From Amphiura filiformis (lineage: Eukaryota; Echinodermata; Ophiuroidea; Amphilepidida; Amphiuridae), in assembly GCF_039555335.1 (NCBI RefSeq), contig NC_092628.1:62636735-62700734 (forward strand): a stretch of 64,000 nt of DNA, written 5' to 3'. Below the pieces are notes generated by a model, which saw only the letters and a program-made list of their open reading frames with translations, was not told where the DNA came from and made no database searches. Of the stretch, positions 31,985-44,470 are shown piece after piece. Within the stretch, counting starts at the first letter, position 1. Each line of letters opens with the position of its first letter. The position numbers and the translations under genes were made by a program.

Positions 31985-32371
31985 TTATTAGATTTTAATA
32001 AAGAATAAAGATAGATTAATTATTAGTATTATTTCTTCAATGTTCTTAATAAAGGTGAAAGAATAAGAAACCATTCTCGTGTATCTCGTTTTTTCTTGTT
32101 TGTCAAACGTTCCTAAATATTAACGCCCCTAAATATTAACGTCCCTAAATATTAACGGCGATTCAAAATGGCGGTATTTCCGGTTGACCTTTCAAAATGG
32201 CGGTACTTCCGGTTGACCTTTCAAAATGGCGGTATTTCCGGTTAACCTGTTCAAAATGGCGGTATTTCCGGTTGACCTTTTCAAAATGGCGGCACTTCCG
32301 GTTGACCTTTGACATCACTTGACCTTTGACCTCGTGACCCGGAAGATGTCCTGGAAAGCGTATTTACTACT
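31702..32371 (-). repeat. Polinton right terminal inverted repeat
   Basis: Inverse copy of the left terminal repeat. The outer ~500 bp are almost unchanged, with one single-base indel and few substitutions. Nearly all the roughly 18 differences that I count by eye fall in the inner ~160 bp, inside the duplicated protease segment. Confidence 0.92.
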
Positions 32372-32701
32372 GGTCTTTTTGGGAAAAAATCCATATCTTC
32401 AATATGAAAGGTCAAAATTTTCAATTGACCGTCGGCTTTTCCTCCCTGCTACATACACTTTAAGAATATATCATTAGATTTATATAATTGACTTCGAGGA
32501 CTGTTATATATCAAAATTTGAAAAATATCAAATTTTTATAATTTGTCATAAAATTTGTATTATATTGTGATTTTTAAAAATTATTTGATATCAGAAAGAC
32601 ATGCTTCGTATTCAGAATGCAATTCGATAGGTCTGAGGTGCTCTCATGTCCCACAAAAAATACTGTCGAAACGCAATAAACGTTCATTTTGGATCCCTTA
32701 A

Positions 32702-33042
32702 AGAACACGGTTATAAAAGAAACACGACAGAGGATGGGTTTTATGAAAAGATCCGAAACTACAACTCCTAAAATTGTATTCAGGAAGACAAATAAAATTT
32801 GGAATTACAGGCAAGCTTGTCGTGCAAACAGGGGATCACTCAGAGTTCAAGACTCCATTTTAAAGGTGAAATACAGCAAGATAATGTAAGATAGTAAATG
32901 TAAACCTGTATTTTAGCTAGAGTATCTCGAGCTAGTGATGCACCACAACTTTACATCAAATTACATGCAGACAGTGCGGCCAACCAAATTTTAAAATGAA
33001 TGAATTATGAAGAAAAATATAGGCCTATAGGCCCAAGGGAGT
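32702..33042. other. Spacer, no gene seen
   Basis: Unique AT-rich sequence to the right of the split MITE. No exon, repeat or RNA gene recognised. Confidence 0.5.
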
Positions 33043-33049
33043 GTTCAGA

Positions 33050-34515
33050 AATACTCTGGTGGGGGGCTGGAAAATATGTAGGGGTGTCATAAAATTTTAG
33101 GAGTTCTGAATAGTGGGGGTTAACAAAGTTTTGGGTATATGACCAGGGGGGGTTCAAAAGTTTTTCGGCACGTAGAGGGGGGTGTAAAAATTTTTCGTGA
33201 GCTGCGCGCGCAAATGTTCCACTTTTAAAAACCGGAACAAAAGTAGGCTTACATTTGATCCAGTGTTAAAAATTGTCTTGTCTATAACTTAATTTTGAGG
33301 TTAGTGTCAGTTCTTGCTTGTCAGCTCTTTAAATCGCTAAAAGCTGCAATATCTTTGCTCTTCTTTAGTGTTGACAATTTTTACAATAATGTTTCATGTA
33401 GTACAGATTATTAATTTATTATCACTGATATATAGGCCTACAACTAAATCATGTTGCATTACAATTATAGGAGGAGGAAGCTTGAAGAACCGGGGTACAC
33501 GTCCCCCCCCCCCCTAATTTTTTCCATGGGGGACATCCCCTAAAAATCCTAATAGAAGATAAAATAAAGCAATAATTGCCATTTGCAACTTTTTTAGCAC
33601 ATCGAAAAGCACCATATTTTGGTCGCAAATAGGGTAAAATTGCAAAATTTTGCGCTTCGCGATCACGCGAACTGGCCCATCAATTAGCAAAACACACCAT
33701 TTCGGCGGTAGCGTAGACACTAGACAGGGGACAGAAGGGCCCCTGACACAAAAATGAAAGAAAAAAGTGCCCCTCTGACAAAAAATGAAAGAAAATCTGG
33801 AGGGCAAAGAAAAGGAGCAAGGAGCCCCTTTTCCATCCAAATTCACCCCGATCATGAGCCAAAATAGTGTAAAATACAAAATGTTTGCACGCTGTGTGCG
33901 CACATTGTCACAATAAAGGCAATTCATCCCATCCCATCATGGGCGAAATACACAATTTTTGCAGGCTTTTTGTTCCAATAAAGCCTTTTTTTGGGAAGCT
34001 CAAATACATGTACAGTCTCTTTAAAAAACAAAACCGGTATATGTATTTGCAACTGCTATTTCTTTTTTTCGGCTCTGCCCCGAAATTTTATTCCCCCCGA
34101 CCAAGAAAACTGGCTACGCCCCTGTATTTTGGGCTAAAAGTCTAAGATTTTAGCGCGCTTCGCCGCAACAAAATATCTCAGTAAAACCAGAACAAAATAT
34201 ACTCGTCCCCTGACCCCCCTAAATTGTAATGCTTCCGTCACCACTGATTCCAATCATAAATGTATGGTTTAATACTGGGTTGCATAAACATACTTATGCT
34301 ACTTTAAAACATTTCCACAATTATTTTGGTACATGATGATGGGGGGGGGTCAAATAGTCTTGAACCCATATGAGGGGGGGCAAAAAAGTTTTAGGTCCAT
34401 TAAGAGGGGGGTCAAAAAGTTTTGGGTTCGCGAAGAGGGGGGTTAAAAATTTTTTCGACGGAAAAAAAAATATTTTCCAGCCCCCCCCCACCAAAGTATT
34501 TATGAACACTCCCTA
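33050..34515. mobile_element. Element with long G-rich imperfect inverted ends
   Basis: The left end GGGAGTGTTCAGAAATACT is inverted at the right as AGTATTTATGAACACTCCC. Both ends continue with GGTGGGGGGCTGGAAAATAT and then repeated G-run plus AAAAGTTTTGG words. The interior has no transposase. The right two thirds (from 33806) are duplicated at 41330-42040. Ends of this style are common in marine invertebrate non-autonomous elements. Confidence 0.6.
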
Positions 34516-36148
34516 AGGGGCCTAAAGTTTAAATTCTCAATTTCATGTCTCAAGTCTGAAACAAATCGCAAATTAAAATATCTCAAAATACCACGTCAAA
34601 ATCACTATCAAACATATCAAAATATCTCACTTCAAATCATCACAAAACAATTTTTGCGCCTGAAATCATTGCAAAAATAATCTACACTTAATAAAATAAA
34701 TTCCGTCATTACTAATCCTAATTTTTTTTAAACTAGCCAAAGAAAAAGACTAAATAAATAACCCTAAATCATTTTTATACAATCTCCGGTCAAGGAATGG
34801 TTTACAATATAAAAGAAATTGTGTTTTAGGATGCCAATATTACTCACATTCATCAGCTTAAATTCATCACTTTACATACAGCTCATTCACAAAAGTCCTC
34901 AGGAAGAAAATTTGATTTCACACACCAAGCTACAATCCACTCAGAAGCACAAATACGACTACCAACTAACAAAATATACATCAGTGAACTGGACAAAACG
35001 ACGTTTTCAAACAAAACTCACACATTAATCGAACAAAAGAGACACACTGCATAAAATGCAAGATGTACCAATCACAGCGAAAAGAAGCAGTGAAGACAGG
35101 TGTAAAAAAAAAAAGATGAAATTGAAAGGAACTGAAAGGTATGCCAGAGAGTTGATATTCTTGAGAGGGCACTCTATTCACGTGGTTTCTTTTCCAACGC
35201 TAAAAGATCACGAATTTTGGTGGTTTGCAAATGAAAAGTGTCAGCACTATCGATTGATTACGTAACTGTTATGAATAATTTATTAGGTTTTTTTTTGTTA
35301 TCGCCTCGACCCATTAATACATATTATCTGTATTATCAAAGTACTTGGAATAGCAATCCGGTGAGTTCACTGAACTACGCCCTAATACTGATGGAGTTTT
35401 AATGGCGTTTAATGGCGCTAATCCTCTCCATACACAGATGAACAAATACAATAGATGAAGGTCAACACGTATGACCTCCTATGTGACATGTTATATGTGA
35501 TGTACAAAAACCTGAATATCATAAAGATCAGTATTCGTTTGTGCATATGAACTGCACATTTACGTTGCTAAATATTACTCATTATATATAATGACAAATA
35601 TTGGTATTATGACAATACGGTATATACATTGTAGGTATAAAACGACTAATAGATCCTACTATCATGGCGTCAGGTCAATGTTCATCATACCCGTATGTTT
35701 CTTAAAATTCATTCATATTTGAGACAAATTGCTGTGCCAATTTTATTGGTGCACAGGTAGATCCGTGTTTTTTTAATTTTCATTTCCTTTTAATGAAAGA
35801 ATTAAGGTTTTCCACTGCACGGGGGCCACAAGGGTGATACTAATTTTAATGCTATATTTTCAAAACGAATACGTGTTCCCGATTGGCTTTATAGCGATTT
35901 CACAAAAAAGGTATTTCTAGTACAATGCAGCGTCGGACTGAGAGCGTAGCCTAAGTCATTATAGACTCCAAAAGGGCTCTCCATACACAAATGAACAAAC
36001 ACAAGGAGGGTAGTCTCCTCCGTGACCAGCTTGATTTCGATGGAGCGAAACCAAATTGGCTGCGGAGGAGACGGGTCATTTTGCCATGCAAATTTTTCAG
36101 TGTCAGGGCTCTGGGTATGCTTAAAATATGCAGTAAAGATGTCGCTAC

Positions 36149-36329
36149 TTGCACGGTTCCGCCATTATGCACTATGTGCGGGAGAGCCTCGAACTGGCAG
36201 CATACATGAATGGGAATTGAACTAGTCATAACGTTCTGTGTAAGGTTACATAATTCTTCCTTTCATGTATGCTGCCAGTTCGAGGCTCTCCCCGCACATA
36301 GTGCATAATGGCGGAACCGTGCAAGTAGC
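36149..36329. repeat. Hairpin-forming inverted duplication
   Basis: About 65 bp at 36149-36213 (ACTTGCACGGTTCCGCCATT and on) is repeated in inverse at 36262-36329 with about 50 bp between. Immediately downstream, GGACAGGTTTCTATACAAAAAC and what follows occurs twice in direct orientation (36336 and 36430), as does ATATGCAGTAAAGATGT (about 36127 and 36397). Confidence 0.8.
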
Positions 36330-36675
36330 GAATATGGACAGGTTTCTATACAAAAACGATTCTCTTATAAACCATCATGCGCACATTCGTGCTTAAAATA
36401 TGCAGTAAAGATGTATAGAGCCCCATATGGACAGGTTTCTATACAAAAACAATTCTCTTATAAACCATCATGCGCACATTTTCGTCCAAGAGCTCTCAAG
36501 CAAGCAGTGATTGTCTCCGCAGAGTCGTTGTATGGTCTATGGTTGAATGCATAGCAATGTAAGAGCTGTGGAGCTTCTAGCTGAAAAATGGACCTCTTTG
36601 ATTGTTTTTTGTTGAAACCTCATTAAGTGTTCCCTTCATCCTATCAGAATTTTTTTTTATATCAAACGAAAGCTA

Positions 36676-36992
36676 AGGGACGCACCATTAGATTCTCAGG
36701 GGGGACATGGGAGTTTGGGTCAGGCAGAATTTTTTTTTTCGCCTCCGAGAGCACCAAAATTTTTTTTTTAGCCGCCTTCGGCGGCGAAGTATTTTTTTTT
36801 CAATTTTAATGTAAATTTTTAGACAAAGAAGGGTGGGGAAAATTTTTTTTTTACTCATCAGTGAGGCAAAAAATTTTTTTTTGTCTCACCAGTGGGCAAA
36901 GTTTGTTTTTTTCGTCTCACTAGTGGGCAAAGTTTTTTTTTTTTTTTATTCCAATAACCCCCTGGAAATCTAATGGTGCGCCCCTCATAAAA
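36676..36992. mobile_element. GGGACGCACCATTAGAT-ended MITE with long T runs
   Basis: The left end GGGACGCACCATTAGATT is inverted at the right as AATCTAATGGTGCGCCCC, each next to a run of five to six G or C. The interior has six runs of 9-15 T residues separated by short GC-richer words (GGCAAAG, GCCGCCTTCGGCGGCG). Non-coding. Present only in unit 1 of the segmental duplication. Confidence 0.7.
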
Positions 36993-37012
36993 ACGCTTTT
37001 CGTCACTAGGTC

Positions 37013-37587
37013 AACAGACATGGCAGATGACGCAATTCAATGTTATAGCAAGGCGAATGTGGAAAATCTGTTGAAAACTACCTATCCAAGGACATTTTTG
37101 ACCAAAATGAAGGTTTTAAGATATTGTCCATAGGGGCCTACTAGTGTCACTAGAATGAGCCATCGCAAATTCTCTTTAAATTGTTCGTTGGACCCGCCTA
37201 ATATAATATTAATTACTCGTTCAAAATTAGGTGAACGTCCGGGGTGAACGTCTTTAACATCGGACGTCACGAGTTGAACGCCCTATAAGATTTATTTCGA
37301 ACAGACATGGCAGATGACGCAATTCAATGTTATAGCAAGGCGAATGTGGAAAATCTGTTGAAAACTACCTATCCAAGGACATTTTTTGACCAAAATGAAG
37401 GTTTTAAGATATTGTCCATAGGGGCCTACTAGTGTCACTAGAATGAGCCATCGCAAATTCTCTTTAAATTGTTCGTTGGACCCGCCTAATATAATATTAA
37501 TTACTCGTTCAAAATTAGGTGAACGTCCGGGGTGAACGTCTTTAACATCGGACGTCACGAGTTGAACGCCCTATAAGATTTATTTCG
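37013..37587. repeat. Two direct tandem copies of a 287-bp unit
   Basis: Copies start at 37013 and 37300, both opening AACAGACATGGCAGATGACG and ending near TAAGATTTATTTCG. They differ by about one base. The parallel short ORFs inside are the same frame repeated and are not supported as genes. Confidence 0.85.
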
Positions 37588-37594
37588 AACGTGC

Positions 37595-38350
37595 TCGTTG
37601 GAAATTAATCGAGACCATAACGTCCCAAACGTCCCAAATGTAAGGGCCTTGCCCTACTACTAACATGACTAATGACGAACGTAATTAGTAACAGAAAATG
37701 ACAGATTGCATCCGAAATTTCTTAATTGAAATAATTCTTTTAAAAAATAGTAATCATGGCATCTGTTTCCATTGGCTAATTGGCTTCTGGGATTGGCTTA
37801 TCTGTATTCAAAATTTAAAAGAAACCAAGGAGTTGAAAACATCAACAATATAGTATAATAATGAGGCTTATCTTAAAGAATCTATAAATACAAGATCAAT
37901 TAGTGCAAACGTACCGGTACGGTACGTCAATAAACACAATTAGCATGATTAGGATGTTAAAATCACACTTTCTCCCACACATAAGCTTAATTCCTGTAAT
38001 TATCTTGAGCAAACATATTTATAGTTACGTCCATATTACATGTATTATAGCTATTAATTACCACATTTATTTTAATGAAGTCATTATATCTTTTTCACAT
38101 GGGGGAAAACACGCATAACAAAATGAAATGTCTGCTTTCGAATAGCTTCTTTGGTGTTTTGAAAAATGAAATAATTACAACAATATGAAATGGCAAGGTT
38201 AAAATAATAAGGTAACCATTCTGCACAAGAACAAATAAGCACAATGGAGAACGATTGCTTGCTACAAGAGGAAACTGAGTGTAAGGCTACCAGCTCCCTG
38301 CTCCAACTGATCAAAGCTGGTTAAAACTGGGTCTAATGTAAAATACACAC
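37595..38350. other. Spacer within segmental unit 1, no gene seen
   Basis: AT-rich sequence matched at about 43523-44280 in unit 2. ORFs on both strands lack any domain. It includes the near-palindrome ACGTACCGGTACGGTACGT at 37909-37927. Confidence 0.5.
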
Positions 38351-38359
38351 AAAGTACAT

Positions 38360-38540
38360 GGGGACTGAGTGCACATCAGGCATATCGAATTGCATTCTGA
38401 ATACGAATAATGTCCTTCTGATATCAAATAATTTTGATTTTAAAAAAATCGCGATATAATACAAATTTTATGGCAAATTAGCAAAAATGGATATTTTTGA
38501 CATTTAACAGTCCTCCAAGTAAAATTTATCAATCTAATGA
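38360..38540. mobile_element. Fragment of the TTAA palindromic MITE family (unit 1)
   Basis: Contains the family words ATCGAATTGCATTCTGAATACGAA, CTTCTGATATCAAATAATTTTGAT and TTTAACAGTCCTCCAAGTAAA, one arm only. The unit-2 counterpart is 44285-44470. Confidence 0.75.
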
Positions 38541-39306
38541 TAATTACTTCATTTCATATTTCATATTATATTTTTCCATAAAAATCAAGAACATTATATA
38601 CATTACATCAAAAAATATACAAACACGATACATATGGAGGAAAAGGCTGGAAGACCAAAGAGGCCTGAAAGTTAGCCTTTCCCTAAAATCAAATGAAATT
38701 GGCAAAACAAAGCAACTTTACAAAACATAACCAAAAGACAAGACAAGGGACGGGGACGTGCTCGCGGAAAAGATTAATTATATTTAGAGATACGATTTTT
38801 TTTAATTGATTGCGGAAATGTTTGACAGATTTTGAAGCTTACAGATTTTTGTCTAAAGAATTCCAAAGAATGGGACCTCCTGTACTGTACGTATGGCAAA
38901 AAAAAAAAGACATTCTTATTTTTGGTTAAATTTATTATTTTCTTGTCTTGTAGTCATGTATGTCAGAAAGTTGAGTAAAATAATTATCAAATGAACAGGG
39001 CAGCTCATTTATGGAGTACCTGTACATGAATGTACCTAATTCAGTGTGTACATATTTTCAACTTTTAATACGTTATATAATTAGCAAACAATGGCGTTGT
39101 GTGATCTCTATAGTGACCATTTGCCACCGTTCTTATAGCCCATTTTTGAATTTTTACAATTTGATTTAAAGGACCATTCAGTGATTTGCTCATTCGGACG
39201 ATCGTAAAAATCATCAAAATTCAGATTTTGGCACCTTTGTCATTATCATAGATGTGCTAACAAGTAACATAGCCTGCGAGTGGTGGTTCAGCCGAAAGCC
39301 GTGTGT

Positions 39307-39876
39307 TTAAGACAAAATAAGACATTCTACACGAATCTGTAATTTAGATACAGATAATGTACAATAAAGTGTATATAAAATACATTTTGGAACAAAATAT
39401 TTTGATTTATTCATGATACCGACATTTCTTGATATAGTTTTAGCATGTTTAGATACACAACCAATGTAACGTTTCCAAGTCAGACATTCGTCTATTAGTA
39501 CACCAAGGAATTTTGTCTGATACACTCTTTCTAAAGTCGCATGATCTAGTGTGATTAGTGTGATGGTCTTGATTCATCGATGTCATTTTGGTTGTGCCAA
39601 GTATCATGTTATTTGTTTTGGTGGCATTTATTGACAATTTATTAGCTTTAAACCTATTGCTAACTCTCTTTGATTCTTCATTAACAATATTTATCTGGCG
39701 TTCTACGTTTTATGGGAGTACAAAATAGTGGTATCGTCTGTAAAAAGGACGAATTCGAGTACTTTGGATACATTAGTTATATCATTGACATAGAATTGGA
39801 CCCAGGATTGATCCTTGCGGAACACCACATACTTAAGTAAATAGATGCATTTTGTAGGATTGTAGATTAAATAATT
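39307..39876 (-). mobile_element. LINE fragment (CR1/Jockey-type reverse transcriptase, 3' part), unit 1
   Basis: Minus-strand pieces show the reverse-transcriptase catalytic motif in degenerate form (LEFVLFTDDTTILYSHK), then LSINATKTNNMILG and a C-terminal FLGVLIDECLTWKRYIG...KYFVPKCILYTLY block typical of CR1/Jockey-group LINEs. The FADD motif reads FTDD, and frames change within the fragment, so it is dead. It abuts the Penelope-like element, and its reading frame runs on from that element's endonuclease frame. Confidence 0.75.
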
Positions 39877-41329
39877 AAACATTTTGCTAGGCAAATCCAA
39901 TAAAAAGAAACTCACTTCTTTAGCTTTCGCCATCTGGTCTGATGGCTTGATCACAAGTGTCTTGGTCCACTGCTTTTCCCGCGAAACGGCTTGTTGACAT
40001 TTCCCGGAAGTGATGTTGTTTTTGTTTTGAGCAGTGGATCGTATACGTGATCGAGAGAGACGATACCTTCGTCGCGGTTGATTGCTTTGGCCCCTTTTTG
40101 CGGATTTGAATGGCTTCCTTATTCTTCTGGTGAATGCGTTTGAGTCCCTGTCAAGTACTTTTGCCCCTTCCCATTCAATGACGTGGTTTTCCTGAGCGAT
40201 GTGGTCAGTAATGGCTGATTTGTGTTGTTCAGAAGTTGATTCTTTTCGGTTTGCTCTTGTGAATTTTCTTTCGGCTATTGTTTCAGAGTCTTTCTTGTGT
40301 TCTTTGAGTCTTGTCCCAAACTGTCTTCCTGTCTCCCCTACGTAGGACTTGTCACACCCTTTACACGGGATATTGTAGACAACGTCACTTGTCTGCTCTA
40401 TGTCCTTCTTGTCCTTAGGGTGGACTAAAAGGCTTTTTAGCGTGTTGGTAGGTCGCATCGCCGTGGAGATGTTATGTTTTTTAAAAATTCTTTGCAGCCT
40501 CTCTGCCACGCCTTCCACGTAGGGTATGACCACCATTCCTTTTGATGGAGTGTCGTCCTTCTTTTTCTCTCTCGCTTTCGGTTGCTTGTCCTTCATTTGC
40601 TGTTTAACTCTATCCAAAGACCATTTTGGATAGCCACACTCTGCTAGCGCTGTTCTGATCTTTATTTCCTCCTCTTTCTTGTCTTCTTCCTCTGTCACGA
40701 TGTTATCCATCCTATCCATAAGAGTCCGGATGACCCCAAGTTTTTGGTGAAGGGGTGCTGAGACTGAAAATTCAGATACTGGTCCGTATGCGTTTTCTTT
40801 CGATAAACCAGCAGCTTCAAGGACCCGTCTTCTTTGCGGACGATTAATGTGTCCAGAAAAGGGATTTTACCCTGATCCTCCTCTTCAAATGTGAATTTAA
40901 TATTCCCAGTCGGGTCTACGGAATTTAAATGGTCAGTGAGCTTTTGAGTGCTATCATTCTGTATGATCTCAAATCATCAACATATCTTCTCCAGATCTTT
41001 GGTTTACAATAAAGGGACGCTGTGGCAACTGCTTCTTTCTCTAACCATTCCATGAATAAATTGGCGACGATAGCACTGACTGGGCTGCCCATGGCAGCTC
41101 CGAAAATCTGGCGGTAGATCTGTCCCCGAAAACTGAAATATGTTGTGGTGAGAATGAAGCTGAGAAGTTGGATGATGTCTTCAGCATTCAATTTGGTTCT
41201 GTCCTTAAGAGTGTTGTCACTTTCAAGCCTGGCTTTAATGACGTCCAGTGATTTGTCAATTGGGGTGTTCGTGAAGAGCGATACGACGTCATGGGAGTTC
41301 AAAATATCACCATCGTCTATCATCACGGC
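39877..41329 (-). mobile_element. Penelope-like element, 5'-truncated by the duplication edge (unit 1)
   Basis: The GIY-YIG endonuclease is visible at about 40000-40719 (YNIPCKGCDKSYVGETGRQF, GTRLKEHKK). Reverse-transcriptase parts lie upstream: [17 protein letters not shown] near 40870, and TTYFSFRGQIYRQIFGAAMGS with RRYVDD at 40925-41310. The RT-then-endonuclease order is the Penelope arrangement. The element looks broken and ends abruptly at the duplication junction. A 169-bp terminal repeat lies at 39877-40045. Confidence 0.85.
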
Positions 41330-44284
41330 AAAGAAAAGGAGCAAGGAGCCCCTTTTCCATCCAAATTCACCCCGATCATGAGCCAAAATAGTGTAAAATA
41401 CAAAATGTTTGCACGCTGTGTGCGCACATTGTCACAATAAAGGCAATTCATCCCATCCCATCATGGGCGAAATACACAATTTTTGCAGGCTTTTTGTTCC
41501 AATAAAGCCTTTTTTTGGGAAGCTCAAATACATGTACAGTCTCTTTAAAAAACAAAACCGGTATATGTATTTGCAACTGCTATTTCTTTTTTCGTCTCTG
41601 CCCCGAAATTTTATTCCCCCCCCCCCGACCAAGAAAACTGGCTACGCCCCTGTATTTTGGGCTAAAAGTCTAAGATTTTAGCGCGCTTCGCCGCAACAAA
41701 ATATCTCAGTAAAACCAGAACAAAATATACTCGTCCCCTGACCCCCCTAAATTGTAATGCTTCCGTCACCACTGATTCCAATCATAAATGTATGGTTTAA
41801 TACTGGGTTGCATAAACATACTTATGCTACTTTAAAACATTTCCACAATTATTTTGGTACATGATGATGGGGGGGGGGGTCAAATAGTCTTGAACCCATA
41901 TGAGGGGGGGTCAAAAAAGTTTTAGGTCCATTAAGAGGGGGGGTCAAAAAAGTTTTGGGTTCGCGAAGAGGGGGGGTTAAAAAATTTTTCGACAGGAAAA
42001 AAATATTTTCCAGCCCCCCCACCAAAGTATTTATGAACACTCCCTAAGGGGCCTAAAGTTTAAATTCTCAATTTCATGTCTCAAGTCTGAAACAAATCGC
42101 AAATTAAAATATCTCAAAATACCACGTCAAAATCACTATCAAACATATCAAAATATCTCACTTCAAATCATCACAAAACAATTTTTGCGCCTGAAATCAT
42201 TGCAAAAATAATCTACACTTAATAAAATAAATTCCGTCATTACTAATCCTAATTTTTTTTAAACTAGCCAAAGAAAAAGACTAAATAAATAACCCTAAAT
42301 CATTTTTATACAATCTCCGGTCAAGGAATGGTTTACAATATAAAAGAAATTGTGTTTTAGGATGCCAATATTACTCACATTCATCAGCTTAAATTCATCA
42401 CTTTACATACAGCTCATTCACAAAAGTCCTCAGGAAGAAAATTTGATTTCACACACCAAGCTACAATCCACTCAGAAGCACAAATACGACTACCAACTAA
42501 CAAAATATACATCAGTGAACTGGACAAAACGACGTTTTCAAACAAAACTCACACATTAATCGAACAAAAGAGACACACTGCATAAAATGCAAGATGTACC
42601 AATCACAGCGAAAAGAAGCAGTGAAGACAGGTGTTAAAAAAAAAAGATGAAATTGAAAGGAACTGAAAGGTATGCCAGAGAGTTGATATTCTTGAGAGGG
42701 CACTCTATTCACGTGGTTTCTTTTCCAACGCTAAAAGATCACGAATTTTGGTGGTTTGCAAATGAAAAGTGTCAGCACTATCGATTGATTACGTAACTGT
42801 TATGAATAATTTATTAGGTTTTTCAATGCAATCGCCTCGACCCATTAATACATATTATCTGTATTATCAAAGTACTTGGAATAGCAATCCGGTGAGTTCA
42901 CTGAACTACGCCCTAATACTGATGGAGTTTTAATGGCGTTTAATGGCGCTAATCCTCTCCATACACAGATGAACAAATACAATAGATGAAGGTCAACACG
43001 TATGACCTCCTATGTGACATGTTATATGTGATGTACAAAACCTGAATATCATAAAGATCAGTATTCGTTTGTGCATATGAACTGCACATTTACGTTGCTA
43101 AATATTACTCATTATATATAATGACAAATATTGGTATTATGACAATACGGTATATACATTGTAGGTATAAAACGACTAATAGATCCTACTATCATGGCGT
43201 CAGGTCAATGTTCATCATACCCGTATGTTTCTTAAAATTCATTCATATTTGAGACAAATTGCTGTGCCAATTTTATTGGTGCACAGGTAGATCCGTGTTT
43301 TTTTAATTTTCATTTCCTTTTAATGAAAGAATTAAGGTTTTCCACTGCACGGGGCCACAAGGGTGATACTAATTTTAATGCTATATTTTCAAAACGAATA
43401 CGTGTTCCCGATTGGCTTTATAGCGATTTCACAAAAAAGGTATTTCTAGTACAATGCGTCCCTTAGCTTTCGTTTGATATAAAAAAAATTCTGATAGGAT
43501 GAAGGGAACACTTAATGAGGTTTCGTTGGAAATTAATCGAGACCATAACGTCCCAAACGTCCCAAATGTAAGGGCCTTGCCCTACTACTAACATGACTAA
43601 TGACGAACGTAATTAGTAACAGAAAATGACAGATTGCATCCGAAATTTCTTAATTGAAATAATTCTTTAAAAAATAGTAATCATGGCATCTGTTTCCATT
43701 GGCTAATTGGCTTCTGGGATTGGCTTATCTGTATTCAAAATTTAAAAGAAACCAAGGAGTTGAAAACATCAACAATATAGTATAATAATGAGGCTTATCT
43801 TAAAGAATCTATAAATACAAGATCAATTAGTGCAAACGTACCGGTACGGTACGTCAATAAACACAATTAGCATGATTAGGATGTTAAAATCACACTTTCT
43901 CCCACACATAAGCTTAATTCCTGTAATTATCTTGAGCAAACATATTTATAGTTACGTCCATATTACATGTATTATAGCTATTAATTACCACATTTATTTT
44001 AATGAAGTCATTATATCTTTTTCACATGGGGGAAAACACGCATAACAAAATGAAATGTCTGCTTTCGAATAGCTTCTTTGGTGTTTTGAAAAATGAAATA
44101 ATTACAACAATATGAAATGGCAAGGTTAAAATAATAAGGTAACCATTCTGCACAAGAACAAATAAGCACAATGGAGAACGATTGCTTGCTACAAGAGGAA
44201 ACTGAGTGTAAGGCTACCAGCTCCCTGCTCCAACTGATCAAAGCTGGTTAAAACTGGGTCTAATGTAAAATACACACAAAGTAC

Positions 44285-44470
44285 ATGGGGACTGAGTGCA
44301 CATCAGGCATATCGAATTGCATTCTGAATACGAATAATGTCCTTCTGATATCAAATAATTTTGATTTTAAAAAAATCGCGATATAATACAAATTTTATGG
44401 CAAATTATCAAAAAATGGATATTTTTGACATTTAACAGTCCTCCAAGTAAAATTTATCAATCTAATGATA
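44285..44470. mobile_element. Fragment of the TTAA palindromic MITE family (unit 2)
   Basis: Duplicate of 38360-38540 with minor differences. Confidence 0.75.

Larger units (their letters stand above)
15905..32371 (-). mobile_element. Polinton/Maverick element, largely whole
   Basis: The 16,467-bp element starts AGTAGTAAATACGC and ends in its inverse, with the 6-bp target duplication GGTCTT (15899-15904 and 32372-32377), as known for the family. Terminal inverted repeats are about 670 bp. Parts seen on the minus strand: adenain-like protease, major capsid protein, basic core-like protein, penton-like protein, chromodomain integrase, two conserved unknown proteins, packaging ATPase, PC4-like membrane protein, PolB, PC4-like protein and ribonucleotide reductase R2. 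It looks mostly whole, with about four breaks. It is GC-richer than the flanking host DNA. The outer ~500 bp of the two terminal repeats are nearly identical, so the insertion is probably recent. Confidence 0.95.
15575..32697. mobile_element. TTAA palindromic MITE, copy 2, split by the Polinton
   Basis: The two halves are 15575-15904 and 32372-32697. TTAA flanks the whole (15571-15574 and 32698-32701). Without the Polinton and one copy of its target duplication the MITE is about 650 bp, close to the 657 bp of copy 1, which lies in the opposite orientation. The Polinton landed at the centre of the palindrome. Confidence 0.85.
33806..41329. repeat. Tandem segmental duplication, unit 1 (7,524 bp)
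   Basis: Nearly identical to 41330-47253 except for 35929-37594, which is absent from unit 2. The join of the two units at 41329/41330 shows GGC microhomology shared by the left edge (33803-33805), the junction (41327-41329) and the right edge (47251-47253). Contents are part of a G-rich-end element, unrecognised AT-rich sequence (34520-35928), MITE fragments, a LINE fragment and a truncated Penelope-like element. Confidence 0.9.

Noticed and set aside
34321-34509. Proline/phenylalanine-rich small ORFs in G-run regions (also 41849-42040 and 59546-59794)
   Set aside because: They are translations of G/C homopolymer-rich transposon ends; repeat runs vary in length between copies.
37082-37558. 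Two near-identical minus-strand ORFs (62 and 88 aa) as a duplicated gene pair
   Set aside because: They lie in a tandem 287-bp non-coding repeat; no domain, and the ORF lengths differ only through a one-base difference.
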